Below are positions 36,877-48,243 of a stretch of DNA of 64,000 bases, piece after piece; position 1 is the first letter of the stretch; every line of letters begins with the position of its first letter. The DNA comes from Ricinus communis. Its lineage: Eukaryota; Streptophyta; Magnoliopsida; Malpighiales; Euphorbiaceae. The notes under the pieces were generated by a model that worked only from the letters and a program-made list of their open reading frames with translations, had not been told where the DNA came from and did no database searches. A program made the position numbers and the translations under genes. Location: NCBI RefSeq assembly GCF_019578655.1, contig NC_063256.1, positions 31,606,342 through 31,670,341 of the forward strand, read 5' to 3'.

Positions 36877-38900
36877 TGTTTTTGCAAGAACTCTCTAGTC
36901 GGGAAAGTCGGGAATAGAATTTGATTCTCCTCGAATAAATTCAATTTCAAAATCAAAAACAGACAGAATTGCTTGCCATCGGGCAAAAATCTGCTTTGAA
37001 GCAATATTTTGGACATCTTTTTGTAAAACTTCTTTTGCAGACTTGCAATCAATCCTTAAAAGAAATTTTTGATTTAAAAGATCGCTTTGAAATTTAGAAA
37101 TACATAGAACTATCGAAAGGATTTCCTTTTGATAGTAGAATAATTCTTTTGAGTATCGTTCCAGTGAGCAGAAGTAAACTGGACAATACACTCTTTGGAA
37201 TTTGAAACTTGTTTTAGAATCCCACCATATCCTATTTCCGATGCATCAGTTTCTACAATCTTAAATGCGTATGATCACCAGATGCGGATAGGAATTTCCA
37301 AAACTTGTTTTTGATGCTTTGAACTATCTTTGTATCTTTGGTGACCAAGGAGGGGGTTTTTCCTTAGCCTATCATGCAGGGCTTTGCAAGACAGTTTAAA
37401 TTAGGATAAAAATCCATGACATAATTTAAACTACCAAGAAATCTTCGTCGAGTTTTTCCAAGATTTTATCCGGAAACTTTGGAAGTGAATGCAAGGGATC
37501 TCTCGATTGGAGTAATAGTACCCCGAGAGATATAATGACCAAGAAATCTAATTTTCATTTGAAAAAGAGATATCTTAGACTTTGAAACCACTAAACCATT
37601 ATTTTTCACAACATAGAAAAACGTTTCTAAGTGCTTAAAATGCTGTTCAATGGAATTTGAAAAGATTAAAACATCATCAATGTAGACAATGCAGAACTTT
37701 GAAAATGGATTAAAAATGTCATTCATGATTTTTTGAAATTCAGAAGGGGCATTTTTTAATCCAAAAGGCATCACATTCCACTCATATTGACCGAATGGGA
37801 CTGTAAATGCCGTTTTGTAACGATCTTTTGGATCAATCTGGATTTGCCAAAATCCTGATTTCATGTCAAACTTTGAAAAGATGAATGCGAATGCGCTTTT
37901 GTAAAAGATCTTTCTTATTTGGAATAGGATACCTAATCCACTTAAGAGCTTTGTTCAAGGGTTTGTAGTTGATCACTAGCCTAGGAGTTCCTCTTTCTAT
38001 TTCGCTATTCTTATTGACATAGAAAGCTGCACAAGACCAAGGTGATCTAGACTTTGAAATTAAACTTTTAGACTCAAGATCTTTAATCTCTAATCTGCAA
38101 TGGCTTTCTAAAGACTCATTCATCTGAATGGGTCTGGCTTTAGTAGGGATTTGCTTATCTGAAAAATCGTTTTCATATGGCAAATCTACCATATGTTGCT
38201 TTCGATTCCAAAAAGCATTTGGAAGATCAGAACAAAGTTCATTCTCAATCTTCATTTGAAATACAAAAATTTTCCTTTGAATAAAATCATTTTGCAATTG
38301 ATCTAAGATTCTCTTCAAACCCACATCTTGTTGAAGATGAGAAAGATGGGTTTGTTTTCCTTTGATCAAAGCATTGATTTCGAAATTATAAATAGAATGT
38401 GCTTTGATAAGATTCAAATTTCTCTTTTTAGGTTTTTCTAAAAAAGGAAAAACAATCTTTGAATCTTTAGCTTTGAAAATGATTCCAGCAGTTGTTACTT
38501 TGAAGGGAGTTATCAAGTTGATAAACGGAGTCCCTAAAATAACAGTTTGCTGAAGGTCCTTTGTAAGAATAAAAACATTCTTTAAAGCAATATTGTTATT
38601 AAGAATTGCGGCTTCGGTTTAAATCTTAATCTTTGAAGAATTGGTCAAGTCAACCTTTCTTTTGTTTCTTGATGAAACCTTTTAGAACCGATTCAGCTGA
38701 TACAATTGAGGTCCTCCTGTATCAAACAAGGAGATGGTTTCTATCCCGGAAATCACCAGGGAAAACAAGCTTTATTTGAATCAAATATTTTCTTGAAGTA
38801 ATTTCCTTTAAAACATTGATAAAGTTTTCAGAACATTTCGGAAACTTCAAGGTTTTGAAAATCATTTTCCTCATCGAATCAATCACTATTCGCTGAGGAT
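36877..38900 (-). pseudogene. Pararetrovirus protease, reverse transcriptase and RNase H region, broken
   Basis: In order on the minus strand: an aspartic protease with DTGG at about 38725; the RT palm start (TKARPIQMNES, SPWSCAAFYVNK, PRLVINYKPLN, about 38150-37960); the RT core (KSGFWQIQIDPKDRYKTAF, MPFGLKNAPSEFQ, YIDD at about 37680); and RNase H (ETDASEIGYSG near 37250, KEILSIV, RIDCKSA, SNSIPDF) to about 36880. A frameshift at about 37865 splits the RT. Another break lies between 37466 and 37191, and the protease region has stops near 38620. The catalytic YIDD and the RNase H acidic residues are still readable. No integrase follows, as expected for a pararetrovirus. Confidence 0.88.
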
Positions 38901-38976
38901 CAGTCACAAAATGTAATCATTTTGTTGTTTTTCTTTCAACTCTTTCGAGTTCTGTTTTGATGGTTTTAATCTCCTT

Positions 38977-41600
38977 CTAGAGTTCCTGAACAGTAGGAAG
39001 AGGGTTTTTCAACTTCTTCCCTTTGTCCAAAATCATAGTAAGATCATAAGTATTCTTACTAGAAGAAGGAACCAGAGATTCGGTTTTTAAAATCTCTTTT
39101 AAAACCTGTTTTTGAATAAGAGGATCACTAATATGCTTTACAGCCTCAAGAAGAGCTTCTTGTTGCCTAGTGAGCATATTAATGTTCTTTGAAGAGCTCT
39201 CAATCCGCCTCGGAACAATCACCGAGGTTTTGATTTCATCAATTTGAAATTCTTCCTCACTGTTTGAGAACTCTGATTCAGATGAATCAACTAGAAGAGC
39301 AGAAATTTTTTGCAAAACTTCTTCTTCTATTTGAAGCTCATGGAGTCTCTTTGAAAACCTACAATACTTTGAAGTATGGCCTTTCTTACCACATTTAAAG
39401 CATGTAATTTTTGAAAAATCTTTTTTGAAATCTTTCTTTGGAAATTTTGAAAGAAATTTGGAAGAAGACGGTTTTTTATAGAAATTCTCCTTGCTTTTAG
39501 AAGGCTTTCTATATTTTGAAAATCGTTTCTTTTTGAAAGACTTTGAATAAGAATCAACTTTGCATTTCCCTTTGCAACTAGAAGAGGGCTCTATTGGGTT
39601 GTACTCAAACTGGTTACAGAAACTACCTAGTTCCTGCCTAGTCTTTTTCATCTCCCATTTGAGCTCGCTCAAGGCTTAAGGTCATGAAAAATCTTTAATC
39701 CTTCTTTCTGGGTTAGACTAACTAACTCACCATAAGTGTAGAAATCATAAGGGATTTGACCGTTATGGGCTTCTCTTATGGTATTCCTAACTCTTTCACC
39801 TAAAATCTTAGGTAAACCGGCTAAGAACTTTTCTTTCCAGAAAGGTTGGCTAGAATCTTCCCTAAGCATGACTCTGGTTAGGAAAGTGTCTTTGTAACTT
39901 TGGAAGTTGCTAAGCTTCTTACAGGTAAGGTTGCTAAGGAGCTCGGCATTTTGTCTTTCGAAAGGAGAAGGGTCTCCTATGAAATGAAGGGAAATAGTGA
40001 GGATTAGAGTTGACACTGCATCCTCAATCGGATTTCCTATTTCATCTAGAATGGGAGTTCCTTCTACCGTGGTTTGGATAGCACCTAGGATTTGGAGTTG
40101 CTATGCTTGAGTGAGATGATAATCCCACCATCCTTTTAACTGGCCAGAAAATCCAGCTATCAGGAGCGTAGCAATGGCTCTATCGGAGGTACCACTTTGG
40201 GTTTTGTAGGCATTGGCTACCATGGTCATCTGTTGCAAGAGACCAAGGATGTTGTACTCAGACATTCCATCTATATTCCATTCATAGACGGAGGAGGCAT
40301 TGAATCTAGACTGGGTTAGGATGTTGTTCCTATTTTCAATTCCTAGATCTGGAGCAGTACTCCTAGGAGTATTCCAGGTCAATATAGGGGCTTGGATTCC
40401 CAATCTGTTGATGTTGAAGGGTTTTGGAATGGGGCTTTCAAGCTCTGAATCGTTAGACTCATCGCTTTGGGTTTGTCCTATAGCACTGATATTCCTACTG
40501 CTTTGAGGAGTATCTGGTACTAGGTTTTTGGATGACTCAGAGGTTGCTAATCTACTTACGTTCTCGATCGCTTTGGCAAACTCGTTTGCTTTTGGAAATG
40601 GTCTTGGCTTGGCTTTGTGATATGGCTTAAAACTGGGTTTTTAAGCTTCTCCGGTAGTTCGACTTTTTGGTTGACCGCGATTAGGGATTGGAGATGTCAC
40701 CACTACAGGGGGCTTTTGAATCAGTTTTCTATTCTAACCGGTTGCTTTCCTATAGTGTTTAGACAGGTGTTCGAATAATTGTTCTGTTGAACAATATTCT
40801 TGACATTCTTTTCAAGGTCTTCGCCTACCAGTTTGTAAGGTGTAGCCTCTATCTCACTCTCTCCATAAGGAATGGTTATCTTCCTAAGGGAGGATGTTCG
40901 GACCGGATGCTTAGGTTTTCTCCTACCTTCCACTCGTGGGCTTTGTTCCTTACCGTGACAGACTAATAGTCTTATCCTTAAAGGGATAAAGGATACCATT
41001 TTCTTTGCAGTAAATTTGAAACCAATCAAAAATTTGATTTGGGCTTTGTTTTGAATGCAAAATTGATAGTATTTTTCCTGAATACTATCTTTTCTTTTAA
41101 AAATTCTTAAAAACCAAAGTTTCTTAAGATGGTTTTTCTTTGAATAGAAATCTTCATGCAAGAGTTTTTTATCAATTTCAAACTCTTTTGAAATCATGTT
41201 GATCTCTGCTTCAAGGTTTTGGGTAATGGCTGATGGTGATGGTAAAGATGGGGTAGAGGTTATCTCTATATCTTCGTCATCTTTCTTTGGATCAATGTAG
41301 ACTGGTCTGGGGATGTTGCTTTGGTAATCAACATTTTGGAGTGTTTTTGGAATATCAGATGTTGAAAATCTAGGTTGTGTTTGGGATGGAATTGATTCTT
41401 TGTAAGGGGCATAGATAACAGAAGGAATTTTGGATACCCTTCCAATATCTATGGTCGAGGTTGAAGAACCATCATCAGAAAATCTAGAGGAAGTTGACTT
41501 TCTGTTGAATGTGATCTTTACCTTTCCATCTGGATATTGGGCTATGTGTTTAAGGTTTGTGTTTGGTTCACATTTGCTTTGGAGATGAAGGTTGGGTTGC
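38977..41600 (-). pseudogene. Pararetrovirus coat protein region, broken
   Basis: A long minus-strand region downstream of the movement protein. It begins with a Ser/Pro-rich and coiled-coil-like part (about 41560-40721), continues through a conserved capsid core (NTPRSTAPDLGIENRNN, NIDGMSEYNILGLLQQM, GWWDYHLTQA; 40403-40101, then ISLHFIGDPSPF and YDFYTYGELVSLTQKEG; 40016-39669), and ends with a Lys/Ser-rich stretch. The zinc knuckle CFKCGKKGHTSKYC is at about 39400-39359, with an acidic tail after it. A CCHC knuckle in the capsid is typical of Caulimoviridae. Breaks occur near 40650, 40100 and 39670. Confidence 0.82.
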
Positions 41601-42365
41601 ACCTTCGAGGATCCATTCTTCTGGAAGTGTAATGTCTTTCCATTGAATGGTTTTTGGAATAGTTGCGTTGGATTTGGATAGATCTGTTTGTAGGAACAGT
41701 GTTTCTCCTTTTGGTGAGTGAAGTTTGTGTTTGCAACCAAAGGCAGAAATCATAGCTTTGTAGTGAATTTTGAAAATTAATGCTATCGGAATAGATCCTT
41801 CAAGCATTTTGTAATTGTGAGTTTTGATTTGAAGAACGATGCTCTTTAAAACATTTTTATCGTTTAAAGAAATCGTGATATTTGGAAAACAATTGAAAGA
41901 AATAGGTCCTTTAATGAGGCTCGACTCAACAGTACCTAACAGGGAATCATAGAAATTTGTAAACCTAGCATCCCTAAGGACGGGTAATATGGAAGTATCT
42001 AGACCTTCTCTGGTAAGGGGCTTAATACCTACCTGGACTAGACCTATGTGGATATACTTATAATCCTTTTCCATATGCTTTTGGAGGGTCTTTGGATTTA
42101 AGAGATAAATCTCTTCAAAAGGCTTTGAAATTTGAATGTCTCTTTCTTCAGTTTTGATTGTAAAATCAGTCTTGAAGAGAGGGAACTTTGAAAACTCATA
42201 AATTTGTTTCTTTTGGACTTTGGGTATTTTCCAATCATCTATATGCTTTGAAAAATCTTCAATAGTGATTTCTTCACTATTTACTAGACCTTTGTACCTT
42301 GATGATTCAGAGGCAGAAGAATTTGAGAAAGAAGAAGATCTATAGAAGAAAGGTTCTAAATTCAT
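41568..42365 (-). pseudogene. Pararetrovirus movement protein, C-terminus frameshifted
   Basis: It is the first coding region after the primer site. The likely start is MNLEPF at 42363-42365; the frame is open five codons further up, but the plus-strand copy also starts at this methionine. It has the layout of a caulimovirid 30K-type movement protein: an N-terminal helical part, then YKYIHIGLVQVGIKPLTREG, LRDARFTNFYDSLLG and GPISFNCFPNITISLND, with the conserved region ending near LIFKIHYKAM. Such proteins move virions through plasmodesmata. A frameshift near 41590 ends the frame and the reading continues in the next frame into the coat-protein region, so movement and coat proteins were probably one polyprotein. 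Confidence 0.82.
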
Positions 42366-42548
42366 TTTAAAATAAACCAAAATAACTTTCTAGACAAGCC
42401 TGGACCACAGCTCTCAGCTTTACTGCCCTGTCCGTCGGGTCTTACTACTGCATATAAAATGAACAGAACTTGCCTATAGGAAACCTGATGCAGTTTAAAA
42501 TGAATGTAAAGTCTTTATAATGTAGATATGCTTCTAATCCCGGAACCC

Positions 42549-42561
42549 AATTGGCTCTGAA
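42549..42561 (-). promoter_or_regulatory. Truncated tRNA-Met primer-binding site at the inversion junction
   Basis: The minus strand reads CAGAGCCAATTGGG, the end of the primer site and its downstream sequence as seen intact at 43609-43630. The first part (TGGTAT) is replaced by unrelated bases where the plus-strand viral fragment begins, so the junction lies inside the primer site. Confidence 0.8.
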
Positions 42562-42581
42562 AAATAAAATATTTTCAGATT

Positions 42582-43375
42582 TTGATCAAAGGAAAACAAA
42601 CCCATCTTTCTCATCTTCAACAAGATGTGGGTTTGAAGAGAATCTTAGATCAATTGCAAAATGATTTTATTCAAACGAAAATTAGATTTCTTGGTCATTA
42701 TATCTCTCGGGGTACTATTACTCCAATCGAGAGATCCCTTGCATTCACTTCAAAGTTTCCAGATAAAATCTTGGAAAAAACTCAGCTTCAAAGATTTCTT
42801 AGTAGTTTAAATTATGTCATGGATTTTTATCCTAATTTAACTGTCTTGCAAAGCCCCTGCATGATAGGCTAAGGAAAAACCCCCCCCCTCCTTGGTCCGA
42901 CCAGCATACAAAGATAGTTCAAAGCATCAAAAAACAAGTTTTGGAAATTCCTATCCTGCATCTAGCTGATCCTTCTGCATTTAAGATTGTAGAAACTGAT
43001 GCATCAGAAATAGGATATAGTGGGATTCTAAAACAAGTTTCAAATTCCAAAGAGTGTATTGTCCAGTTTACTTCTGCTCACTGGAACGATACTCAAAAGA
43101 ATTATTCTACTATCAAAAAGGAAATCCTTTCGATAGTTCTATGTATTTCTAAATTTCAAAGCGATCTTTTAAATCAAAAATTTCTTTTAAGGATTGATTG
43201 CAAGTCTGCAAAAGAAGTTTTACAAAAAGATGTCCAAAATATTGCTTCAAAGCAGATTTTCGCCCGATGGCAAGCAATTCTGTCTGTTTTTGATTTTGAA
43301 ATTGAATTTATTCGAGGAGAATCAAATTCTATTCCTGACTTTCTGACTAGAGAGTTCTTGCAAAAACAGGAGTGA
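42582..43375 (+). pseudogene. Pararetrovirus RT-end and RNase H fragment with internal deletion
   Basis: The first 30 codons (GKQTHLSHLQQDVGLKRILD) belong upstream of the RT catalytic core. They run straight into IRFLGHYISRGTITPIERS, which lies downstream of YIDD, so the fingers and palm are deleted. After a shift near 42872 the RNase H frame (42941-43375) is intact, with ETDASEIGYSG, KEILSIVLCISKF, RIDCKSAKE and SNSIPDFL giving the D-E-D-D set. Confidence 0.82.
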
Positions 43376-43378
43376 AAA

Positions 43379-43594
43379 ATGCCAAGAAAATCAAAGTCCA
43401 AAGAAGAAAAGTCCACGGCTAGTTCAAAGTCTGTTATTATTAATAAAGCAATTCAAAGTTTATCTTCTTTATCTATCTTCTTGTTTTTCCCATCATCAAG
43501 CGTATGCTCTGTGCTTGCCTCGTCTGAGGATCCTGCACATCAGAAACATGCTGATCTACATCTTCACTGCATAATATTTCCTTCTGTTTTCTAG
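43379..43594 (+). pseudogene. Start of pararetrovirus ORF2 fused to leader sequence
   Basis: The first 17 codons equal the ORF2 start at 36866. They then switch at about 43430 to leader DNA (GTTATTATTAATAAAGC...), read through by chance to 43594. The same leader block with GCTTGCCTCGTCTGAGGATC occurs at 62580-62615 in reverse. An AATAAA at 43442-43447 is a plausible viral polyadenylation signal by position. Confidence 0.7.
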
Positions 43595-43608
43595 ATCTAG
43601 TTCTAATT

Positions 43609-43620
43609 TGGTATCAGAGC
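43609..43620 (+). promoter_or_regulatory. tRNA-Met primer-binding site of the pararetrovirus
   Basis: TGGTATCAGAGC, the complement of the 3' end of plant initiator tRNA-Met, is the primer site used by Caulimoviridae for minus-strand DNA synthesis. It lies in the leader upstream of the movement-protein start. Confidence 0.92.
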
Positions 43621-43805
43621 CAATTGGGTTCCGGGATTAGAAGCATATCTACATTATAAAGATTTTACATTCATTTTAAACTGCATCAGGTTTCCTATAG
43701 GCAAGTTCTGTTCATTTTATCTTGTGAGTAAGACCCGACGGACAGGCAAGAAGTCGAGAGTCGTGGTCCGTGCTTGTCTAGAAAGTTATTTTGGTTTATT
43801 TTAAA

Positions 43806-46545
43806 ATGAATTTAGAACCTTTCTTCTGTAGATCTTCTTCTTTCTCAAATTCTTCTGCCTCTTAATCATCGAGGTACAAAGGTCTAGTAAATAGTGAAGA
43901 AATCACTATTGAAGATTTTTCAAAGCATATAGATGATTGGGAAATACCCAAAGTCCAAAAGAAACAAATTTATGAGTTTTCAAAGTTCCCTCTCTTCAAG
44001 ACTGATTTTACAATCAAAACTGAAGAAAGAGACATTCAAATTTCAAAGCCTTTTGAAGAGATTTATCTCTTAAATCCAAAGACCCTCCAAAAGTATATGG
44101 AAAAGGATTACCAAAGCAAAATCCCTAGACCAGTTTACACTGATCCAAAGAAAGATGACAAAGATATGGAGATAACCTCTACCCCATCTTCACCATCACC
44201 ATCAGCCATAACCCAAAACCTTGAAGCAGAGATCAACATGATTTCAAAAGAGTTTGAAATTGATAAAAAACTCTTGCATGAAGATTTCTATTCAAAGAAA
44301 AACCATCTTAAAAAACTTTGGTTTTTTAAGAATTTTTTAAAAGAAAAAGATAGTATTCAGGAAAAATACTATCAATTTTGCATTCAAAACAAAGCCCAAA
44401 TCAAATTTTTTGATTGGTTTCAAATTTACTGCAAAGAAAATGGCATCTTTTATCCCTTTAAGGATAAGTCCATTAGTCCTGTCACAGTAAGGAACAAAGC
44501 CCCTGAGTGGAAGATAGGAGAAAACCTAACTGTCCAGTCTGAGCATCCTCCCCTTAGGAAGATAACCATTCCTTATGGAGAGAGCGAGATAGAGGCTACA
44601 CCTTACAAATTGGTAGGCGAAGACCTAGATAGGAATGTCAAGAACATTGTTCAGCAGAACAATTTCTCAAATACCTGTCTAAACACTATAGGAAAGCAAC
44701 TGGTTAGGATAGAAAACCAGATTCAAAAACCTCCTGTAGTGGTGACCTCTCCAATCCCCAATACTGGTCAACCAAAAGAGTCGAACCAGTCAGAAAAGCT
44801 TAAAAACCTAGTTTTTAATCCATATTAACTTACAAAGCCAAGCCAAGACCATTTCCTAAAGCAAACTGAGTTTGCCAAAGCAGTCAGAGAACAGCTAAGT
44901 AGATTAGCAACCTCTGAGTCATCAAAAAACCTAGTACCAGATACTCCTCAAAGCAAGAGGGAATATCGTTGCTATAGGACAAGCCCAAAGCGATGAGTCT
45001 AACGATTCAGAGCTTGAAAGCCCTATTCAAAAACCCTTCAATATCAACAGATTGGGAATCCAATCCCCTAGACTGACCTGGAATACTCCTAGAAGTACTG
45101 CTCCAGATCTAGGAATTGAGAATAGGAACAACATCCTAACCCAGTCTAGATTCAATGCCTCCTCCGTCTATGAATGGAATATAGATGGAATGTCTGAGTA
45201 CAATATCCTTGGTCTCTTGCAACAGATGACCATGGCAGCCAATGCCTACAAAACCCAAAGTGGTACCTCCGATAGAGCTATTGCTGAGCTCCTGATAGCT
45301 GGATTTTCTGGCCAGCTTAAGGGATGGTGGGATTATCATCTCACTCAAGCACAACAACTCAAAATCCTAGGTGCTATCCAAACCACGGTAGAAGGAACTC
45401 CCATTCTAGATGAAATAGGAAATCCGATTGAGGATGCAGTGTCAACTCTAATCCTCACTATTTCCCTTCATTTCATAGGAGACCCTTCTCTGCTCAAAGA
45501 CAAAAATGCCGAGCTCCTTAGCAACCTTACCTGTAAGAAGCTTAGCAACTTCTAAAGTTACAAAGACACTTTCCTAACCGTGAGTCATGCTTAGGGAAGA
45601 TTCTAGCCAACCTTCCGGAAAGAAAAGTTCTTAAATGGGTTTACCTAAGATTTTAGGTGAAAGAGTTAGGAATACCATAAGAGAAGCCCATAACGGTCAA
45701 ATCCCTTATGATTTCTACACTTATGGTGAGTTAGTTAGTCTAACCCAGAAAGAAGGATTAAAGATTTGTCATGACCTTAAGCTTCAAAGACAGCTCAAAT
45801 GGGAGATGAAAAAGACTAGGCAGGAACTAGGTAGTTTCAGAACTGCTTCGAGTACAACCCAATAGAGCCCTCTTCTAGTTGCAAAGGGAAATGCAAAGTT
45901 GATTCTTATTCAAAGTCTTTCAAAAAGAAACGATTTTCAAAATATAGAAAGCCTTCTAAAAGCAAGGAGAATTTCTATAAAAAACCGTCTTCTTCCAAAT
46001 TTCTTTCAAAATTTCCAAAGAAAGATTCCAAAAAAGATTTTTCAAAAATTACATGCTTTAAATGTGGTAAGAAAGGCCATACTTCAAAGTATTGTAGGTT
46101 TTCAAAGAGACTCCATGAGCTTCAAATAGAAGAAAAAGTTTTGCAAAAAATTTCTGCTCTTCTAGTTGATTCTTCTGAATCAGAGTTGTCAAACAGTGAG
46201 GAAGAATTTCAAATTGATGAAATCAAAACCTCAACTGATTGTTCTGAGACAGATTCAGAGAGCTCTTCAAAGAACATTAATATGCTCACTAGGCAACAAG
46301 AAGCTCTTCTTGAGGCTGTAAAGCATATTAGTGATCCTCTTATTCAAAAACAGGTTTTAAAAGAGATTTTAAAAACCGAATCTCTGGTTCCTTCTTCTAG
46401 TAAGAATACTTATGATCTTACTATGATTTTGGACAAAGGGAAGAAGTTGAAAAACCCTCTTCCTACTGTTCAGGAACTACAGAAGGAGATTAAAACCATT
46501 AAAACAGAACTCAAAGAGTTCAAGATTCATTTTCAAAGCTAAAGA
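43806..46545 (+). pseudogene. Pararetrovirus movement/coat fusion and coat protein, broken
   Basis: It starts with the movement-protein methionine at 43806. An in-frame TAA follows near 43864, then about 75 movement-protein codons up to MEKDY (44097). There the frame runs directly into the coat region (QSKIPRPVY...), skipping roughly 750 bases present in the other copy; the junction keeps the frame. Coat sequence then runs on with breaks at 44828, 45555, 45860 and 46130. The zinc knuckle CFKCGKKGHTSKYC is at about 46053-46094 and the acidic tail ends near 46540. Confidence 0.8.
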
Positions 46546-46549
46546 TTCA

Positions 46550-47128
46550 AAGATTGTTTTTCCTTTTTTAGAAAAACCTAAAAAGAGAAATTTGAATCTT
46601 ATCAAAGCACATTCTATTTACAATTTCGAAATCAATGCTTTGATCAAAGGAAAACAAACCCATCTTTCTCATCTTCAACAAGATGTGGGTTTGAAGAGAA
46701 TCTTAGATCAATTGCAAAATGATTTTATTCAAAGGAAAATTTCTGTATTTCAAATGAAGATTGAGAATGAACTCTGTTCTGATCTTCCAAATGCTTTTTG
46801 GAATCGAAAGCAACATATGGTAGATTTGCCATATGAAAATGATTTTTCAGATAAGCAAATCCCTACTAAAGCCAGACCCATTCAGATGAATGAGTCTTTA
46901 GAAAGCCATTGCAGATTAGAGACTAAAGATCTTGAGTCTAAAGGTTTAATTTCAAAGTCTAGATCACCTTGGTCTTGTGCAGCTTTCTATGTCAATAAGA
47001 ATAGCGAAATAGAAAGAGGAACTCCTAGGCTAGTGATCAACTACAAACCCTTGAACAAAGCTCTTAAGTGGATTAGGTATCCTATTCCAAATAAGGAAGA
47101 TCTTTTACAAAAACTGCATTCTGCATGA
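46550..47128 (+). pseudogene. Pararetrovirus protease-end and RT-start fragment
   Basis: The open frame 46592-47128 covers the linker after the protease and the beginning of the RT (KARPIQMNESLESHCRLETK, SPWSCAAFYVNKN, RLVINYKPLNKALKWIRYPI). It ends LLQKLHSA just before the position corresponding to KSGFWQ, where viral sequence stops. YIDD is absent. The protein sequence upstream matches 38516-37866 of the minus-strand copy almost exactly. Confidence 0.85.
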
Positions 47129-47594
47129 AAGCCTTTTAAGTGTTAAAACATTTTAAGATCGATGTTTATTACATTTACATATATGTTATGCCAGTAAATT
47201 AGATATGCAGATGATTTGTTAACATGTTTTCCGAATTTGGTAATTGGGATTGTTAATGCCAGGCCGTTTTGTTGGTTGTAAAGGCAGCTTGTGATTTAAG
47301 TAATTGCATGGTGTTATGGGCTGAATCAAAAAGCAAGGAGGTGATATATTCCCATGCATTTCCAAGAGTCTCATCCGATGCTTTTATTGTTGAAGAAATT
47401 TCACAGTACGTTTTCTTTTTAAAAAAAAATTTATTTTCACGACTTTTTTAAATTTTGATTTTATGATTTTCTTTTAAAATTATTTTATTTATATAGTTTT
47501 TCTTTACTTTTCCGAATTTTATAAAAAAAGATATTAAAATATATTAAAAGAGCATTATTTAATTTGTATTATTGTCAAAGATATAATTATTGTT

Positions 47595-47640
<46 letters not shown>

Positions 47641-47898
47641 TTAATGATAATGAAAAAGTGTCTTTTGATGATAATAAAAAATTATATTTTTAAAAAATAT
47701 ATCATATGATATATAAAAAAAATATCAAAATGCAGTTAAAATACATAAAGATAAAATTACAATAAAATCAAAAAAGTCATTAGAGGGTGCCAAAATGGTA
47801 GTATTGTGTTTACAACAACTATTTGAGAATAAGATAACAGAAGAGCTGAACTCTCTATGCTGTCTACTTCAAGTTCTGCCTTCTTCTTTGGAGGACTT

Positions 47899-47912
47899 CT
47901 CTATATATAGAG
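47899..47912 (-). promoter_or_regulatory. Viral promoter TATA element, copy 2
   Basis: The same CTCTATATATAGAG palindrome as at 35016-35029, at the same distance from ORF2. Confidence 0.7.
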
Positions 47913-48243
47913 GTCTTGGAGCTTTGGATGCCTTTCACGGGCTTTGGATGCTTTTGTTAGTGGAGTAGAAATGATTCCACTTGTCTTTAGCGTGTTGCAA
48001 TAATGCTTCACAAGCTTTGAAACTTTTGGAATAATGCCAACCTTCTTTTGATAAAGCTGTCGGCCATTTCTTTGAAAGAATCTTTTGCTTTTTTGACTTT
48101 TTCTTTTGCTTTTGTCTTTTCTTTTTCTTTTCTTTTCTATTTCTTTTTCTTTTTCTTTTTGATATGGGCTTTAAGCCTATTACAAAGATCCTTGGGCTGC
48201 CGTTTCCGGTTTTCAACCCATGGGCTTTATCAAGGAGATAACC

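Larger units (their letters stand above)
34880..42561 (-). mobile_element. Endogenous pararetrovirus (Caulimoviridae), nearly full genome
   Basis: On the minus strand the order is: remnant of the tRNA primer site (42555-42561), leader, movement protein, coat protein, aspartic protease, reverse transcriptase, RNase H, a second ORF, then TATA promoter and start of the leader. The copy thus starts at the primer-binding site and ends past the promoter, about 7.7 kb, close to one genome. Reading frames carry several frameshifts and stops, so it is not functional. No LTRs and no integrase are present, which separates it from retrotransposons. Domain order with a separate downstream ORF resembles florendoviruses; this genus label is inference. 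The left end near 34880 is approximate. Confidence 0.87.
42562..47137 (+). mobile_element. Rearranged plus-strand pararetrovirus copy
   Basis: It is inverted relative to the neighbouring copy and pieced together. 42562-42672 is sequence from just upstream of the RT, joined directly to the end of the RT (42678-42890). Then come RNase H (42941-43375), the start of the second ORF (43379-43425), leader with the primer site (43430-43805), the start of the movement protein (43806-44093) joined to mid coat protein (44097-46545), and protease end plus RT start (46550-47125). At about 47137 it meets the non-viral part of the right direct repeat. Most of the RT core, the movement-protein core and most of ORF2 are missing, so it is defective. 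Confidence 0.85.

Noticed and set aside
41542..41740. Second frame overlapping the end of the movement protein
   Set aside because: Upstream of about 41600 it is an out-of-frame shadow; only the part below that continues true coat-protein sequence after a frameshift.
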